Shown: piece after piece, positions 17,393-27,247 of the stretch
Layout of the letters: each line of letters opens with the position of its first letter
Numbering within the stretch: the stretch's first letter is position 1
DNA from: Methanosarcina sp. ERenArc_MAG2
Lineage (GTDB): Archaea; Halobacteriota; Methanosarcinia; Methanosarcinales; Methanosarcinaceae
Assembly: GCA_023955635.1 (NCBI GenBank)
Contig: JAMXHR010000017.1
Span: 372,001-436,000 of the forward strand
Direction of reading: 5' to 3'
DNA: 64,000 nt
The notes under the pieces: generated by a model
Told to the model about the DNA's origin: nothing
Databases searched by the model: none
Seen by the model: the letters and a program-made list of their open reading frames with translations, nothing else
Position numbers and translations under genes: made by a program

Positions 17393-19106
17393 ATGACCTT
17401 AAGTCCTGAAGACCTTAAAACAATAGAAAAATATGCCTTTCAAAATGCTGTAAAATACGGGAAAGCCCCCAGCCCAAAGCTGTTATGGGAAAGGTAATGG
17501 GGGAGTGCCCTCAACTCAGAGCCGATCCCGATGCAGTATCCGAAGCTCTTGAATCTATTGTTTCCGAAATTGCTAAAGGAAACCCTGAAGTCTGGGAAGC
17601 CCGGCTCTCTGAAATCGCACCCGAACTTATTGAAGCTCTGAATGTGAAGAAAGAGCCCGATAAAGGCTTAAAACCCCTGGAAGGGGCAGAACCCGGCAAG
17701 GTTGTAATGCGTTTTGCCCCAAATCCTAATGGGCCCGCAACCCTGGGCAGTGCAAGAGGCATGGTAGTAAATTCCGAATATGTGAAGATATACACCGGAA
17801 AATTCATCCTGCGTTTCGATGATACCGATCCTGACATCAAACGGCCTATGCTTGAAGCCTATGACTGGTACCTCGATGACTTTAAATGGCTCGGAGTTGT
17901 GCCTGACCAGGTGGTCTATGCGTCTGATCACTTCCCTCTCTATTACGATTATGCAAGAAAACTCATTGAAATGGGCAAAGCTTATGTTTGCTTCTGTAAA
18001 GGGAAGATTTCAAGCGCTTGAAGGATGCCAAGCAAGCTTGTCCTCACAGGGACGTAAGCCCTGAAGAAAATCTCATGCACTGGGAAAAGATGCTTGCGGG
18101 AGAATACGAAGACCAGCAGGCAGTGCTGAGGATTAAAACCGATATACAATATAAGGACCCAGCTTTACGGGACTGGGGGGCATTCAGGATCCGAAAAATG
18201 TCCCATCCCCGTCCTGAAATCGGAAATAAATACATTGTCTGGCCTCTTCTGGATTTTGCAGGCGCTATCGAAGACCACGAACTTGGCATGACCCATATCA
18301 TCCGGGGCAAAGACCTGATAGACAGCGAAAAGCGGCAGGGGTATATCTACAATTACTTTGGCTGGAACTACCCGAAGACAACCCACTGGGGCAGAGTTAA
18401 AATCCACGAGTTCGGAAAGTTCAGCACCAGTACCCTCCGAAAAGCCATAGAAACAGGGGAATACAGCGGCTGGGACGATCCGAGGCTGCCCACAATCCGG
18501 GCAATCCGGCGCCGTGGAATACAGGCTGAAGCCCTCAAAAAGTTCTTGATAGAGATGGGAGTCGGGATGACTGACGTGAGCATAAGCATGGAGTCTCTGT
18601 ATGCCGAGAACCGCAAAATCGTGGACCCTATTGCGAACCGCTATTTCTTTGTCTGGGACCCGGTAGAAATGGAAATCACAGATGCGGAGCCGACAGTTGC
18701 TAAACTTCCACTTCACCCCACTGACCATGCAAGAGGATTTCGGGAAATTGTCGTAGGAAATAAGGTGTTTGTCTGTAAGGATGATGTAGAAAAGCTGGAA
18801 ATCGGTTCCGTCCTCCGCTTAAAAGATTTCTGCAATGTCGAAATCACTTCCCTTTCTCCACTTCAGGCAAAGTTCTCCGATGTTTCTCTTGAAGCCCTTA
18901 AAAAAGCAAAAGCAAAAATCCTCCACTGGGCGCCAGTTGACGGAATTTCCGTTACAGTTCGCGGCCCCGAAGGCGATATCAAAGGAATCGGTGAGCATGG
19001 AATTGCAACCGAACTTGACAAGATCGTACAGTTCGAACGTTTCGGTTTCTGCAGGATCGATGCCGTAAAGGAAAACGAAGTTGTGGCTTACTTTGCCCAC
19101 AAATAA
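17393..19106 (+). CDS. gltX: Glutamyl-tRNA synthetase, archaeal type (two apparent frameshifts)
   Basis: This class I synthetase charges tRNA(Glu), which is also the substrate of HemA. The archaeal N-terminal region starts at ATG 17393 with GGAGAAA upstream. The HIGH-like region reads FAPNPNGPATLGSARG, followed by LRFDDTDPD. The HEFGKFSTSTLRKAIETG segment occupies the KMSKS position, and the C-terminal beta-barrel anticodon domain is present. Breaks in C5 at 17466-17470 and G3 at 18001-18003 are each repaired by one added base, giving about 571 residues. Because an archaeon needs this gene, the breaks are strong evidence for base-call deletions, not decay. Confidence 0.93.
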
Positions 19107-19555
19107 TTGACTGGAAGATGGTGGACAGGAAACTGTTCCCTCTTTTATTTGCTTCCGGAATTTCTTTTAATTTTTCTTTTTCTGTTTCTTCTTTTCTTAT
19201 TCTGTCCGTGATTTATTAATCAAATACGATAAAGGGGCTACTCGCCTTGTTTGACAGAGTTGAGAGCCGGTATTCTGCTTACGGTTTTCAGTAATTGACC
19301 ATCATTCTCTAATTTCTTAGCTCTTTTTTGTCTATTTGAAATTATCATGTCTTCATTTCACGTTTTTGTGCCAAAATACCTGGTTTTTCTACGCTGATTT
19401 GCTTTAATCAGATCCTTATTTCTGGACAAATTCACCCATATTAAAATATTTTTATAAAGCTAAAAGCAAAAGAGAAGGTTTAAAGACTGATCAAGAGTTT
19501 ACAATATTAACATTTTTAATATGAAAAATAAACGAAAGATAAAGGAGTAGGATAA
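19107..19555 (+). repeat. Spacer with a copy of the island's flanking repeat and a shared leader
   Basis: No gene seen. From about 19235 to 19440 it carries the diffuse repeat that recurs beside the other surface-protein genes (GCCTTGTTTGAC..., TTTTCAGTAA.TGACC, AATTTCTTA.CTCTTTT). From about 19490 it matches the leader found upstream of the genes at 27248 and 29347 and of the minus-strand gene ending at 23713, finishing with AAAGGAGTAGGATAA before the ATG. Confidence 0.65.
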
Positions 19556-20883
19556 ATGAAAACTAACAAAAAATGGAATTCAGTAGCTTTAGCATCAGTA
19601 GCTCTGATTTTATTTTTAATTCTCGTTTCGTCTACTGCATCGGCAGCTACTGAGCAAAGTGATTCTTGCGTGAAGACATATGCATATGTTACGAATTATG
19701 CCAGCAGTACAGTTTCCGTAATTGATACAGAATCAAACAAGATTATAGCCACGGTGAAAGTAGAAAAATATCCTTTTGGAGTTGCAATCACACCTGATGG
19801 AACAAAGGTGTATGTGGCTAACTCAGAAAGCAAAAATATCTCTGTTATTGATACAGCCACAAACAAGGTTGCAGCCACGGTGAATTTAGGAAACGGAACC
19901 GACCCTTACGGAATCAATCCTTATGGAGTCGCAGTCACTCCCAATGGAAAAAAGATATATGTGACAAATTATTGGGCTGCCAATGTCTCCGTAATTGACA
20001 CAGACACAAACAAGGTTACAGCTACGGTAGATGTAGGAAGTCAGCCTTTGGGAATTGCAGTCACACCGCATGGAACGAAGGTATATGTAGCTAACCGGGG
20101 CAGCAACAATATTTCTGTAATCGACACGATTACAAACAAGGTTATAGATACGCTGGTCACTGGGGAAAGCCAACCTTACGGAATTGCAGTTAGTCCGGGT
20201 GGAAATAAGGTATACGTGACGAATTTTGGCAGTGGCACGTTGTCTGTTATTGACACTGCTACAAGCAAGGTTACAGCCACGGTAAATGTAGGAAGTGGTC
20301 CCCAGGGGTTGCAGTCAACCCGGATGGACTAAAAGTATACGTGACGAATGATGGCGACGGGACTGTCTCTGTAATTGACACAGCCACTAACAAGGTTACA
20401 GCCATGGTGAATGTGGGAAAATGGCCTTATGGAGTTGCAGTCACTCCTGATGGAACAAAGGCATATGTGGTAAACTCTTACAGTAATACTGTCTCTATAA
20501 TTGAAACATGCACTAACAAGGTTACAGCCACGGTGAATGTAGGAGAATATCCTATTGCCTTTGGGCAGTTTATAGGTTCCATCTCAGTAAAACCAGCCCT
20601 TCCTGTAGCAAACTTTTCTGCGACACCCATCTCCGGAAAAGCATCATTAACTGTTATCTTTACTGACAAAAGTACAGGAACACCGACTAAATGGAAATGG
20701 AGTTTTGGAGACGGAACAACTTCAACAACCAAGAATCCGAAACATAAGTATTCAAAATCAGGAACCTATACAGTTTCACTTAAAGCAACCAATGATGCAG
20801 GAAGCAATACAAAAACATTAAAAAATTATATAAAAGTTACACCAACAAATACAAGACCGGGTATATATTCTGAAAACGAATAA
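19556..20883 (+). CDS. Secreted seven-bladed YVTN beta-propeller protein with one PKD domain (one apparent frameshift)
   Basis: The product is about 442 residues. A Sec signal peptide (hydrophobic core VALASVALILFLILV, cleavage near TASAA) is followed by seven YVTN blades, each with a VSVIDT-type strand and AVTPDGTKVYV-type turn. One PKD domain follows (WKWSFGDGTTSTT). It ends with the tail NTRPGIYSENE, shared with two other island proteins. A break in G4 at 20305-20308, inside blade five/six, is repaired by one added G. No membrane anchor or archaeosortase signal is seen. Such proteins are extracellular in Methanosarcina and are presumed to mediate adhesion or cell-cell contact; no ligand can be named. 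Confidence 0.85.
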
Positions 20884-21101
20884 ACCCTTAAATTGAAAAA
20901 TAATAAAAAGATAAGGGCTGAGAGCAATGAGTGGATAAACCACTTCTTCTTTTTCCTTTTTCACAAAAGACAGGACTTATCATTTTTACTGATATGAATT
21001 TTATTTTTATAAAATCTATGCATCAGTAAAGACGGTGGCTTTGCTTTTAGATATTAAAGAAAACGGATGCAGAGTAAACCCGAATACAGAATTTTTTTAG
21101 A
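20884..21101. other. Intergenic spacer
   Basis: A/T-rich, no convincing gene. It includes the reverse complement of TACTGATGCATA (about 21015-21035), a short word that recurs near 31990 and 39790. Confidence 0.4.
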
Positions 21102-21304
21102 CTAGCTGTTGTTACGGTTTATATGTGTTATTATATGTGTAATCAGGATTATGATTAAATATACGATGAGAGATTCAATTAAAGTTCCAACAATTACTCC
21201 TATAACAGTTGATAAATCAGCCGGTACAATCACGAAAAAGGAATTCAAAATTAAAAAAAGGCAAGGCAAACGATAAATAATATTCCATGAGTTGATTTTT
21301 TCAT
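21102..21304 (-). CDS. Small two-TM membrane protein (one apparent frameshift)
   Basis: On the minus strand, ATG 21304 opens MKKSTHGILFIVCLAFF, then a TAA follows a T7 run. Adding one T continues as LILNSFFVIVPADLSTVIG and a second hydrophobic segment (IESLIVYLIIILITHII) to a UAG at 21102-21104. The result is about 67 residues with two predicted membrane helices and a positively charged N-terminus. The lesion type matches those in the known genes, which argues that this is a real gene hidden by the same artefact. Function is unknown and no homologue is recognised with certainty. Ending in UAG is notable in a probable pyrrolysine decoder. Confidence 0.5.
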
Positions 21305-21526
21305 TATAACTTCACATCCATACAAATAAATTCTAGCAACGTAGCAAAAGTTCCGTAAAATCGTAAATCTTAAAAATACACTAAACCAAATGTAATACAT
21401 ACCTGAAAATTGACTTTGGATTACTAAAAAATTGTACGCTCCCTACCAATGTTTTGTTAATAACTGTTTTTATAAATATTTTATTAACTAAACAGATTTC
21501 ATGCGTCTTCGGTTAATTGAGGAATC

Positions 21527-21688
21527 ATGATAAATTGCCTTATTCCAGAACAGTTCTCCAAAATATTAATTGATATGAAGTTGGAACAGGGCATCGATTT
21601 TAGTTATTGGTTTCGAAATTTGGGACTGACTTTTGCTCCCAAATCGATAGCATACAGGCAAGAAAATTCCTTAACCAATGACCAATGA
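21527..21688 (+). CDS. Short hypothetical ORF with ribosome-binding site
   Basis: There are 53 codons from ATG 21527, preceded four bases upstream by TTGAGGAATC (a GAGGA-type ribosome site). The product is slightly charged, with no signal peptide, membrane segment or recognised motif. It may be a real small protein or the 5' remnant of a decayed gene. Nothing else in 21305-22018 looks coding. Confidence 0.25.
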   Translation: MINCLIPEQFSKILIDMKLEQGIDFSYWFRNLGLTFAPKSIAYRQENSLTNDQ

Positions 21689-22018
21689 AACAGATTTTTA
21701 AACCAAACTTCTTCAATGGAGTTCTGGTGATATTTGGAAGTACATTTAAACTCTCTAAACTAATTTTTGTTAACTCCTTATAAGTTTTATGTGCAAACTC
21801 TCAAACAATGTAATTTTCATATCATTTTGAATCTATAATTATTTCCCGATCTTTGATTGTTAGAGACTTTGGCTGGAAAGTATATATGTGAGGATAATGC
21901 CTTAACTCATATTCAAACTCAAAAAAGAAATAGTACGATTTATTAACTTATTTAATAATATAACACTATTAGCCAATCTGAAATTTAGACTGATAAATTC
22001 TCTAATCTTAATATTGAG

Positions 22019-22141
22019 GAGCTGATTCCCAAAATCGAAATTCCTTCTCTGAATGTATTAGGAATCAATCAAGGTTTAAGATCTGAAAATTATTTCTGGA
22101 ACTCTTACTAATTGAGACTAAAATTGATTTTGGATAAGCTC
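22019..22141. repeat. MITE-like element, degenerate copy (family A)
   Basis: This 123-base element has imperfect terminal inverted repeats: GAGCTGATTCCCAAAATC on the left and GATTTTGGATAAGCTC on the right. Its interior aligns loosely with the element at 37122-37252, including AATCAATC and GGAACTCTTA-type blocks, so the two descend from one repeat. No transposase is encoded. Confidence 0.65.
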
Positions 22142-22451
22142 AATGCTAACCTCATAGTCTCTTTTCTAAAATGTCCGTTTCCTCCTAGATAAGGACACAA
22201 ACAAGAATATCCTCTATTTGGTTTATATACTAACTTTTATTCGGCTTAATTAGTCCTATGTCGTCGTAATATCGGACAAAGTATATCTTCCATATCCAAA
22301 CTTTGAATCCAAGAGAAATAAGACTAAACGTTAAGCTGCTTCCGGAGAATAAAAAAATAAAAAAGCTGGCGGAAGTGTTGGTAATTATTGGAGGCCTGTT
22401 TCTACCACAGCAGAGGAAATAGAGTCTGTGACAAAAACAGACATCATGCGT
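22142..22451. other. Intergenic, possible gene remnant
   Basis: No gene is supported. On the plus strand about 22375-22500 one frame is open for roughly 40 codons (WRPVSTTAEEIESVTKTDI) up to a stop before 22502, with no start. It may be a fragment of a lost gene; I recognise no family. Confidence 0.3.
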
Positions 22452-22477
22452 TTATACCCTCTGGGTATAACCTTTTT
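22452..22477 (+). terminator. Perfect hairpin followed by T5
   Basis: TTATACCC (22452-22459) and GGGTATAA (22463-22470) pair around TCT, then CCTTTTT. It has terminator form for plus-strand transcripts, and it lies just past the 3' end of the convergent minus-strand surface gene, so it may mark the end of either. Confidence 0.5.
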
Positions 22478-22501
22478 ACGGTTTTTCAATTAAGAGTTTA
22501 C

Positions 22502-23713
22502 TTATTTAACTATTATATAACTGGTCTTTTTCGCCATATTGCTACCTGCAGCATTCTTTACTGTCAAACTGACAGTATATTTTCCTATTATATTGTATTT
22601 GTGCACAGGGTTCTCAAGTGTAGATAATGCACTTTTATCTCCAAAGTTCCATGAATAATAATACTCATCTGTACTCTTATCAGTAAACTGCACATTTAAA
22701 GGATGTTTTCCAGTGGTTGGAGATGCAGAAAAAGCAGCTACAGGAAGATAACTGAGAGTACCCATGTAGACATCGGGATTTCCATTGCGTGTATCTATCC
22801 ATGCAATTTTGTTATTGTATATAGCAATAGCAGTGGCACCCGGAGCTGACTTATCGGTAGTGTGTATTTGTTGATGGGTTATAAGATCATATGCATAGAT
22901 ATCAAATCTACCGTTTCGGTTATCCGTCCATACGATGTTATTACCATAAATAACAGGGTCTCCTGAATCTGATGGATTTGTAGTTATCCGCGTCTCCTTC
23001 TTAGTGGAGAGATCGTACATGTAGATATCCCCATTTCCATTACGATTATCCTGCCAAACTATCTTGTTTCCATAGATATCAGGACAGTACGCTGATCCGC
23101 TAGTGGTTATCTGTGTCTCCTTAGAAGTAGAGAGATCATATGCATAGATATCCCATTTACCATTCTCATTCCTATTATCCCACCACACTACCGTGTTTCC
23201 GTAAATAGCAGGATAGAATGCTCTTCCTTTTGTTGTTATTTGAGTTTCCTTAGAAGTAGAGAGATCGTACATGTAGATACACCAGTATCCATTGTGATTA
23301 TCATCCCACACTATCTTGTTTCCGTAAATATCAGGTTCATCGGTATGTCGACCGGTGGTAATCTGAGATTCTTTTTTCGTTAAGAGATCGTACATATAGA
23401 TGCCCCAGTTATCATTGCGAAAATCATCCCAAACTATCTTGTTTCCATAGATAGCAGGACGGTACTGGCTTGAATCGGTGATCTTAGTTTCTTTTTTCGT
23501 TGAGAGATCGTATGCATAAATAGCAGAGTTCCCATTGCGTGTATCCTGCCAAACGATTTTATTATCGTAAATATCAGGATTGCCTGCTGTGCCATGATTG
23601 GTGATACGAGTCTCAGCAATAGATGCCGAAGCAGTGGATGAAACAAGAATTAAAAATAAAATCAGAGTTGCTGATGCTAAAGCTACTGAATATAATTTTT
23701 TGTTAGTTTTCAT
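22502..23713 (-). CDS. Secreted TolB-like seven-bladed propeller protein with PKD domain
   Basis: The product has 403 residues. The signal peptide (ALASATLILFLILVSSTASA) is nearly identical to that of the YVTN protein at 19556, but the body is a different propeller. It has seven repeats of the form IYGNKIVWQDNRNGNGDIYMYDLSTKKET, the WD40-like/TolB repeat of methanogen surface proteins. One C-terminal PKD domain follows (YSWNFGDKSALSTLENP), ending TSYIIVK. It lacks the NTRPGIYS tail. No anchor is seen. The upstream leader on the minus strand (GAGTAGAGGATAATG-type) matches the family leader. Extracellular adhesion or matrix function is inferred from class. Confidence 0.87.
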   Translation of the reverse strand: MKTNKKLYSVALASATLILFLILVSSTASASIAETRITNHGTAGNPDIYDNKIVWQDTRNGNSAIYAYDLSTKKETKITDSSQYRPAIYGNKIVWDDFRNDNWGIYMYDLLTKKESQITTGRHTDEPDIYGNKIVWDDNHNGYWCIYMYDLSTSKETQITTKGRAFYPAIYGNTVVWWDNRNENGKWDIYAYDLSTSKETQITTSGSAYCPDIYGNKIVWQDNRNGNGDIYMYDLSTKKETRITTNPSDSGDPVIYGNNIVWTDNRNGRFDIYAYDLITHQQIHTTDKSAPGATAIAIYNNKIAWIDTRNGNPDVYMGTLSYLPVAAFSASPTTGKHPLNVQFTDKSTDEYYYSWNFGDKSALSTLENPVHKYNIIGKYTVSLTVKNAAGSNMAKKTSYIIVK

Positions 23714-24076
23714 TATCCTCTACTCCTTTGCCTTTCGTTTATTTTTCATATAAAAAATGTTAATAATCTGGACTTCTTTACATTCTTAAACTTTCTTATT
23801 TGAAGTGCAGTTTTATAATAATCATTTAATCCGAGAGGATTTTCCCGGGGACAAGGGTGTAAAGACGAGGCTTGGAGTTTGTGGATTTTCTTGTTTTTAA
23901 CTTCTAAAAAAATGGTACTTTTTTAACAGTTTGATTTAAGGGTCTTTTTTCCTGATTCAGTCACTTGATTAGTTCTTTGACGGCTTGTTGCATGGTTTTA
24001 CAATTATAGTAATTTTGTCAACTATTTTCCAGGGATCTTTTTATTTCCATCCTGCTTTCGGCAGGTCGACATAAAA
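23714..24076. other. Leader of the minus-strand surface gene and spacer
   Basis: The first ~60 bases are the reverse complement of the shared surface-gene leader (ribosome site and AACATTTTTTATATG-type region). The rest holds no recognisable gene and runs up to the target-site duplication of the IS1 element. Confidence 0.5.
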
Positions 24077-24084
24077 ATCCATTT

Positions 24085-24823
24085 GGCATTGTTAACTAAA
24101 TATAGTTAACTTATTATTTCTATATTTCATTAAGAGAATAACTGAGTACTTTAGCATTTCAAGACTCTTAGTATAACACTTTGTCTTTCTTCTCAATCTT
24201 GCCAGAAAGTGCCTAAATATGCTGTTATACCCTTCAACAGTGTACGTTTCTGCTTTTGATTGAGTATGAATTTTATCTGGAACGAACTCTGCATATGCCC
24301 TCCAGTGATCAGTCATCACTTTTTCAATCTCTTTTTCCTTTAACTTTTCCCAGAGTTTTTGTCCAGTTTCTGTCCCTCTGCTGCCAAAAGAGCAGTTGAT
24401 GAACTTTTTCCCAACTCTATCAACAGCAATCCAGATCCAGCAATATTTTTTTGTTACCGATGTAAGTGTGCATCTCATCCATTTCAACAATAGAGATCTC
24501 ATTTTCGCTTTTTAGTTCTTCTAACTCCTGACCAAATTTCTTTATCCATTTTTGGATAGAAACATGACTTACTCCCAAAAAACGCCCTATTGACCGAAAT
24601 CCCAATCCTTCAAGATAGAGTTGTAAAGCCTGTCTCTTAACAGATGCGGAACTAGCAGTTGATTTTAGCTCTACTGAATAATTATATCCACAATCAGAGC
24701 ATTTGTAGCGTTGACGGCCATTAACTTTACCATTCTTATTATGATCGAGACTCTTACATCTTGGGCAGTTCATCAAGAGATATAAGTTCTCATAATATAT
24801 ATCAGTGTTTAGGTACCAATGCT
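24085..24823 (-). mobile_element. IS1-family insertion sequence, 739 bp, with 8-bp target-site duplication
   Basis: The terminal inverted repeats read inward as GGCATTGTTAACTAAAT on the left and AGCATTGGTACCTAAAC on the right end, differing at a few positions. The element is flanked by a perfect direct repeat ATCCATTT (24077-24084 and 24824-24831), the length expected for IS1. It encodes an IS1-type zinc-finger/HTH plus DDE transposase on the minus strand. The intact duplication implies a fairly recent insertion. It landed in spacer about 370 bases upstream of the surface gene ending at 23713. Confidence 0.9.
24092..24773 (-). pseudogene. IS1-family transposase, frame interrupted at an A7 run
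   Basis: The N-terminal part has the zinc finger CPRCKSLDHNKNG...YKCSDCGY and an HTH (GFRSIGRFLGVSHVSIQKW), then reaches DEMHTYIGNKK. The catalytic remainder (YCWIWIAVDRVGKKF, MTDHWRAYAEFVP, the VEGYNSIFRHFLARLRRK region) is in another frame. The junction is an A7 run (24446-24452 on the plus strand). The needed shift is +1 (or two missing bases), opposite in sense to the other lesions in the window and not the -1 shift used by classical IS1. So it is either a true inactivating insertion or a double base-call loss. Confidence 0.8.
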
Positions 24824-24831
24824 ATCCATTT

Positions 24832-25034
24832 AATATTTCTATTGATATCGTTTTTATCAGAACTTTTGAAATTGAATTTAAATCAAAAATTACTAAATGT
24901 TAACTATAACATAATTAATATATATTTACAATAAATGAGATAAATTACAAATCGGATTTGACATATAGTCCTCATGACACTGATTTTTAAATAAGCCTAC
25001 AAAAAATAACAATCAAGGATATATAGATGTTAGG
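24832..25034. other. A/T-rich spacer
   Basis: No gene seen. The right copy of the IS1 target duplication ends at 24831. The remainder is A/T-rich with no strong inverted repeat. Confidence 0.4.
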
Positions 25035-25246
25035 ATGTGGTTGCTGCCGAATGTAGGTTTTACGGAGAAAAGTATGGGAACGCTCAGTTTATGGACATGG
25101 AGTTTTGGAGATAAACATATTCGACAGCCAAAAGCCCTGTACATAAATACACTGCAGCAGGAAATTACACTGTTACCTTTACAGTAAAGAATATTGCAGG
25201 CAGTGACACAAAAATAATGTCCGGATATATTAAAGTCTCAAATTAA
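25035..25246 (+). pseudogene. Truncated PKD-domain relic
   Basis: From ATG 25035 a short frame encodes FTEKSMGTLSLWTWSFGD, the first half of a PKD domain. After one added A in the AAA just following that GAT codon it continues KTYSTAKSPVHKYTAAGNY and the rest of the domain to a TAA at 25244-25246. No signal peptide or propeller precedes it, so it is the 3' remnant of a surface-protein gene. The upstream bases CTGCCGAATGTAGG resemble the arm of the hairpin at 40432-40459. Confidence 0.7.
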
Positions 25247-25337
25247 GAGACTTTTTATTATTTTCTGGTCTTCAGACTTTCTCTCATATCATACAAAACA
25301 ATAATATTTTAATTATATTGATATAATATAGTTGTGA

Positions 25338-26624
25338 ATGGGAAAAGGGAACCTCGCAATAGACAAATCAATGGCAAAAACGGTTGTTGACGGAAAAATA
25401 ATAATTCCTTTACCAAAGGTTTTGGTTGAAAATCGATACTACCCTATGTTCTTTGTATATTCTCCTACTCATTGTGATGATTGTGGAAGTAAATTACATG
25501 TAAACTCTCACTACACTCGTTTTATTTTATCAAGTCACGGTACTATAGCTCGCGATGTTACATACTGGACTTGTTTTTCTTGTAAGAAACATTTCCATGA
25601 TCAGATTATTGGTGTTCCTGGTTCTGCAAATTACAGTTATGAGTTTTATGAAAAACAAATGTCTGTTAGATACGATGGGCGATGCAGTCTAAACAATTCT
25701 CGAAAAATTGGAGAAACATATACAGAAGGACTAACTGATTTCTGTGGGAGAGCTCCTTGTGCCACTTCACTATGGTTATATGAGCAACAACAAGCAGAGC
25801 TTTCAAAGCAAGAACTTTTAGATCAAAATATTGCTTTTGACAGAACATTGTATGTTGATGGAGATTGGATCAAAAAAGGATGGAAAAAGAAATTTGAAAC
25901 TCTGTTGGGAAGAGAAATTTCAGAAAAAGAATGGAAAAAGATGCGATATAAATCTGTTTACGTTATTGCCACAAAAGAAAAGGTCGTTTTGGATTTTGAG
26001 ATAACTGACAGATTACCAACAATTGAAGCTCTGATGCCTCTTTTCATACGAATAAAAAACCGATTTCCTGAAGGTAAAATACAAAGGATCGTCTCTGATG
26101 AAGATAAAGCAATCATTGGAGCTGTAAAAAGTATCTTCCCTGAAGTGGTTCACTCCTTTTGCGTGTTTCATCAATTAAAAAACGTTAGTAAGAGATACAG
26201 TGACGAATTCAATTCCATCACAAATATTCCAGGTAATGATGAGCTTGTGTACAATGAGATATGTCAATTAATACGTTCTGATACGGTTATCAGTGCTGTT
26301 GTATGTTTTCAAAAGATCCGAGAATTGGATTCTAACCTGGAACTTTCAAAAGCGTCTCATAAAGCAATTTCTTATGCAAAAGAGATTTTCACGAAAAATG
26401 TAAGTTTCTTGAAAAAGGGTTTTACACCTGAGACAGATAACACAATGGAAAAGATATTTTCTTTGATAGGTGATATTGTAGACAAAGCAAGATCATTCAA
26501 AACTGATACTGGTCTAACTAATTTTTGTTACAATTTGTTTACTTATTTCAACAAACGGTGTTTCCACACTGGTAAATGGAGAGGATTCTCTCCTTTAATG
26601 AGGGCAAGATTCCAATATGGATAA
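25338..26624 (+). CDS. DDE transposase (MULE-like) with N-terminal zinc finger
   Basis: The product has 428 residues. CDDCGSKLHVNSHYTR and CFSCKKHFHDQ form a zinc-binding N-terminus. The catalytic region has aspartates in LYVDGDWIKKGWKKK and RIVSDEDKAIIGAVKSIFP, followed by HSFCVFHQLKNVSK, and a glutamate in TDNTMEKIFSLIGD. This is the spacing of MULE/IS256-like RNase-H-fold transposases. The frame is intact. I could not find convincing terminal inverted repeats on either side, so element limits are not set and it may be immobile. The family name is left open. Confidence 0.75.
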   Translation: MGKGNLAIDKSMAKTVVDGKIIIPLPKVLVENRYYPMFFVYSPTHCDDCGSKLHVNSHYTRFILSSHGTIARDVTYWTCFSCKKHFHDQIIGVPGSANYSYEFYEKQMSVRYDGRCSLNNSRKIGETYTEGLTDFCGRAPCATSLWLYEQQQAELSKQELLDQNIAFDRTLYVDGDWIKKGWKKKFETLLGREISEKEWKKMRYKSVYVIATKEKVVLDFEITDRLPTIEALMPLFIRIKNRFPEGKIQRIVSDEDKAIIGAVKSIFPEVVHSFCVFHQLKNVSKRYSDEFNSITNIPGNDELVYNEICQLIRSDTVISAVVCFQKIRELDSNLELSKASHKAISYAKEIFTKNVSFLKKGFTPETDNTMEKIFSLIGDIVDKARSFKTDTGLTNFCYNLFTYFNKRCFHTGKWRGFSPLMRARFQYG

Positions 26625-27247
26625 AGGTAGAAAAAAAATAACTCTTCAATTTAAAATGGAATTCCTATAGCGGTAGCTGATGAAAATCTCCATAAAAATA
26701 GGGCATGTAACAAAAAAATTGGATAAGTTCTTGCATCAATAAATAAACTTTCTCAAAATGAGTAGATTAGTTTACTCAAATTAGAATGAAATTTCTTGAT
26801 TTTTTCAAAATTGAAGAAGATCCAGAAAAAATTAAAAAGACTCCAAATTAATGAATAACTGAAATTGAAAAATAAATGAAAAGCAAAGGCTAAAGGATTG
26901 TAAGGGTCATCGATCAAATTTGACAAAAAGGTGAAAATGATCTTTTTGTAAGATTTGAGAATTACCTTTTTTACGATTTTCAGTAACTGACCCTCACAAT
27001 TCAATTTCTTAACTTATTTTAAGCCAATCTGAAATGTTCACAGTCTTCCTCTAACTTTTTTGTGCCGGTATAACCTGATATTTCGTTGCGGATTTTCTTT
27101 AATCAGACCTTTTTCCTGGGAAAATCTCTCACATTACACGATTTTCATAAAACTGCGCTTCAAATAAGAAAGTTTAAGAATGTAAATAAGTCCAGATTAT
27201 TAACATTTTTCATATTTAAAATACATGAAAGATAAAGGAGTAGGATA
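26625..27247. repeat. Spacer with surface-gene flanking repeat and leader
   Basis: 26625-26900 is A/T-rich; the minus-strand open frame there is low-complexity and not supported. About 26905-27130 carries the flanking repeat (GATCAAATTTGACAAAAAG, TTTTCAGTAACTGACC, AATTTCTTAACTTATTTTAAG) seen downstream of the other propeller genes. From about 27175 the shared leader begins, ending AAAGGAGTAGGATA before ATG 27248. Confidence 0.6.

Noticed and set aside
24420..24502. Programmed -1 frameshift in the IS1 transposase
   Set aside because: The frame relation between the two halves requires +1 or the loss of two bases, so a classical -1 slip on the A run does not join them.
26753..27004. 83-codon minus-strand frame
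   Set aside because: Phe/Lys/Asn-rich low complexity in A/T-rich spacer overlapping a copy of the flanking repeat; no family features.
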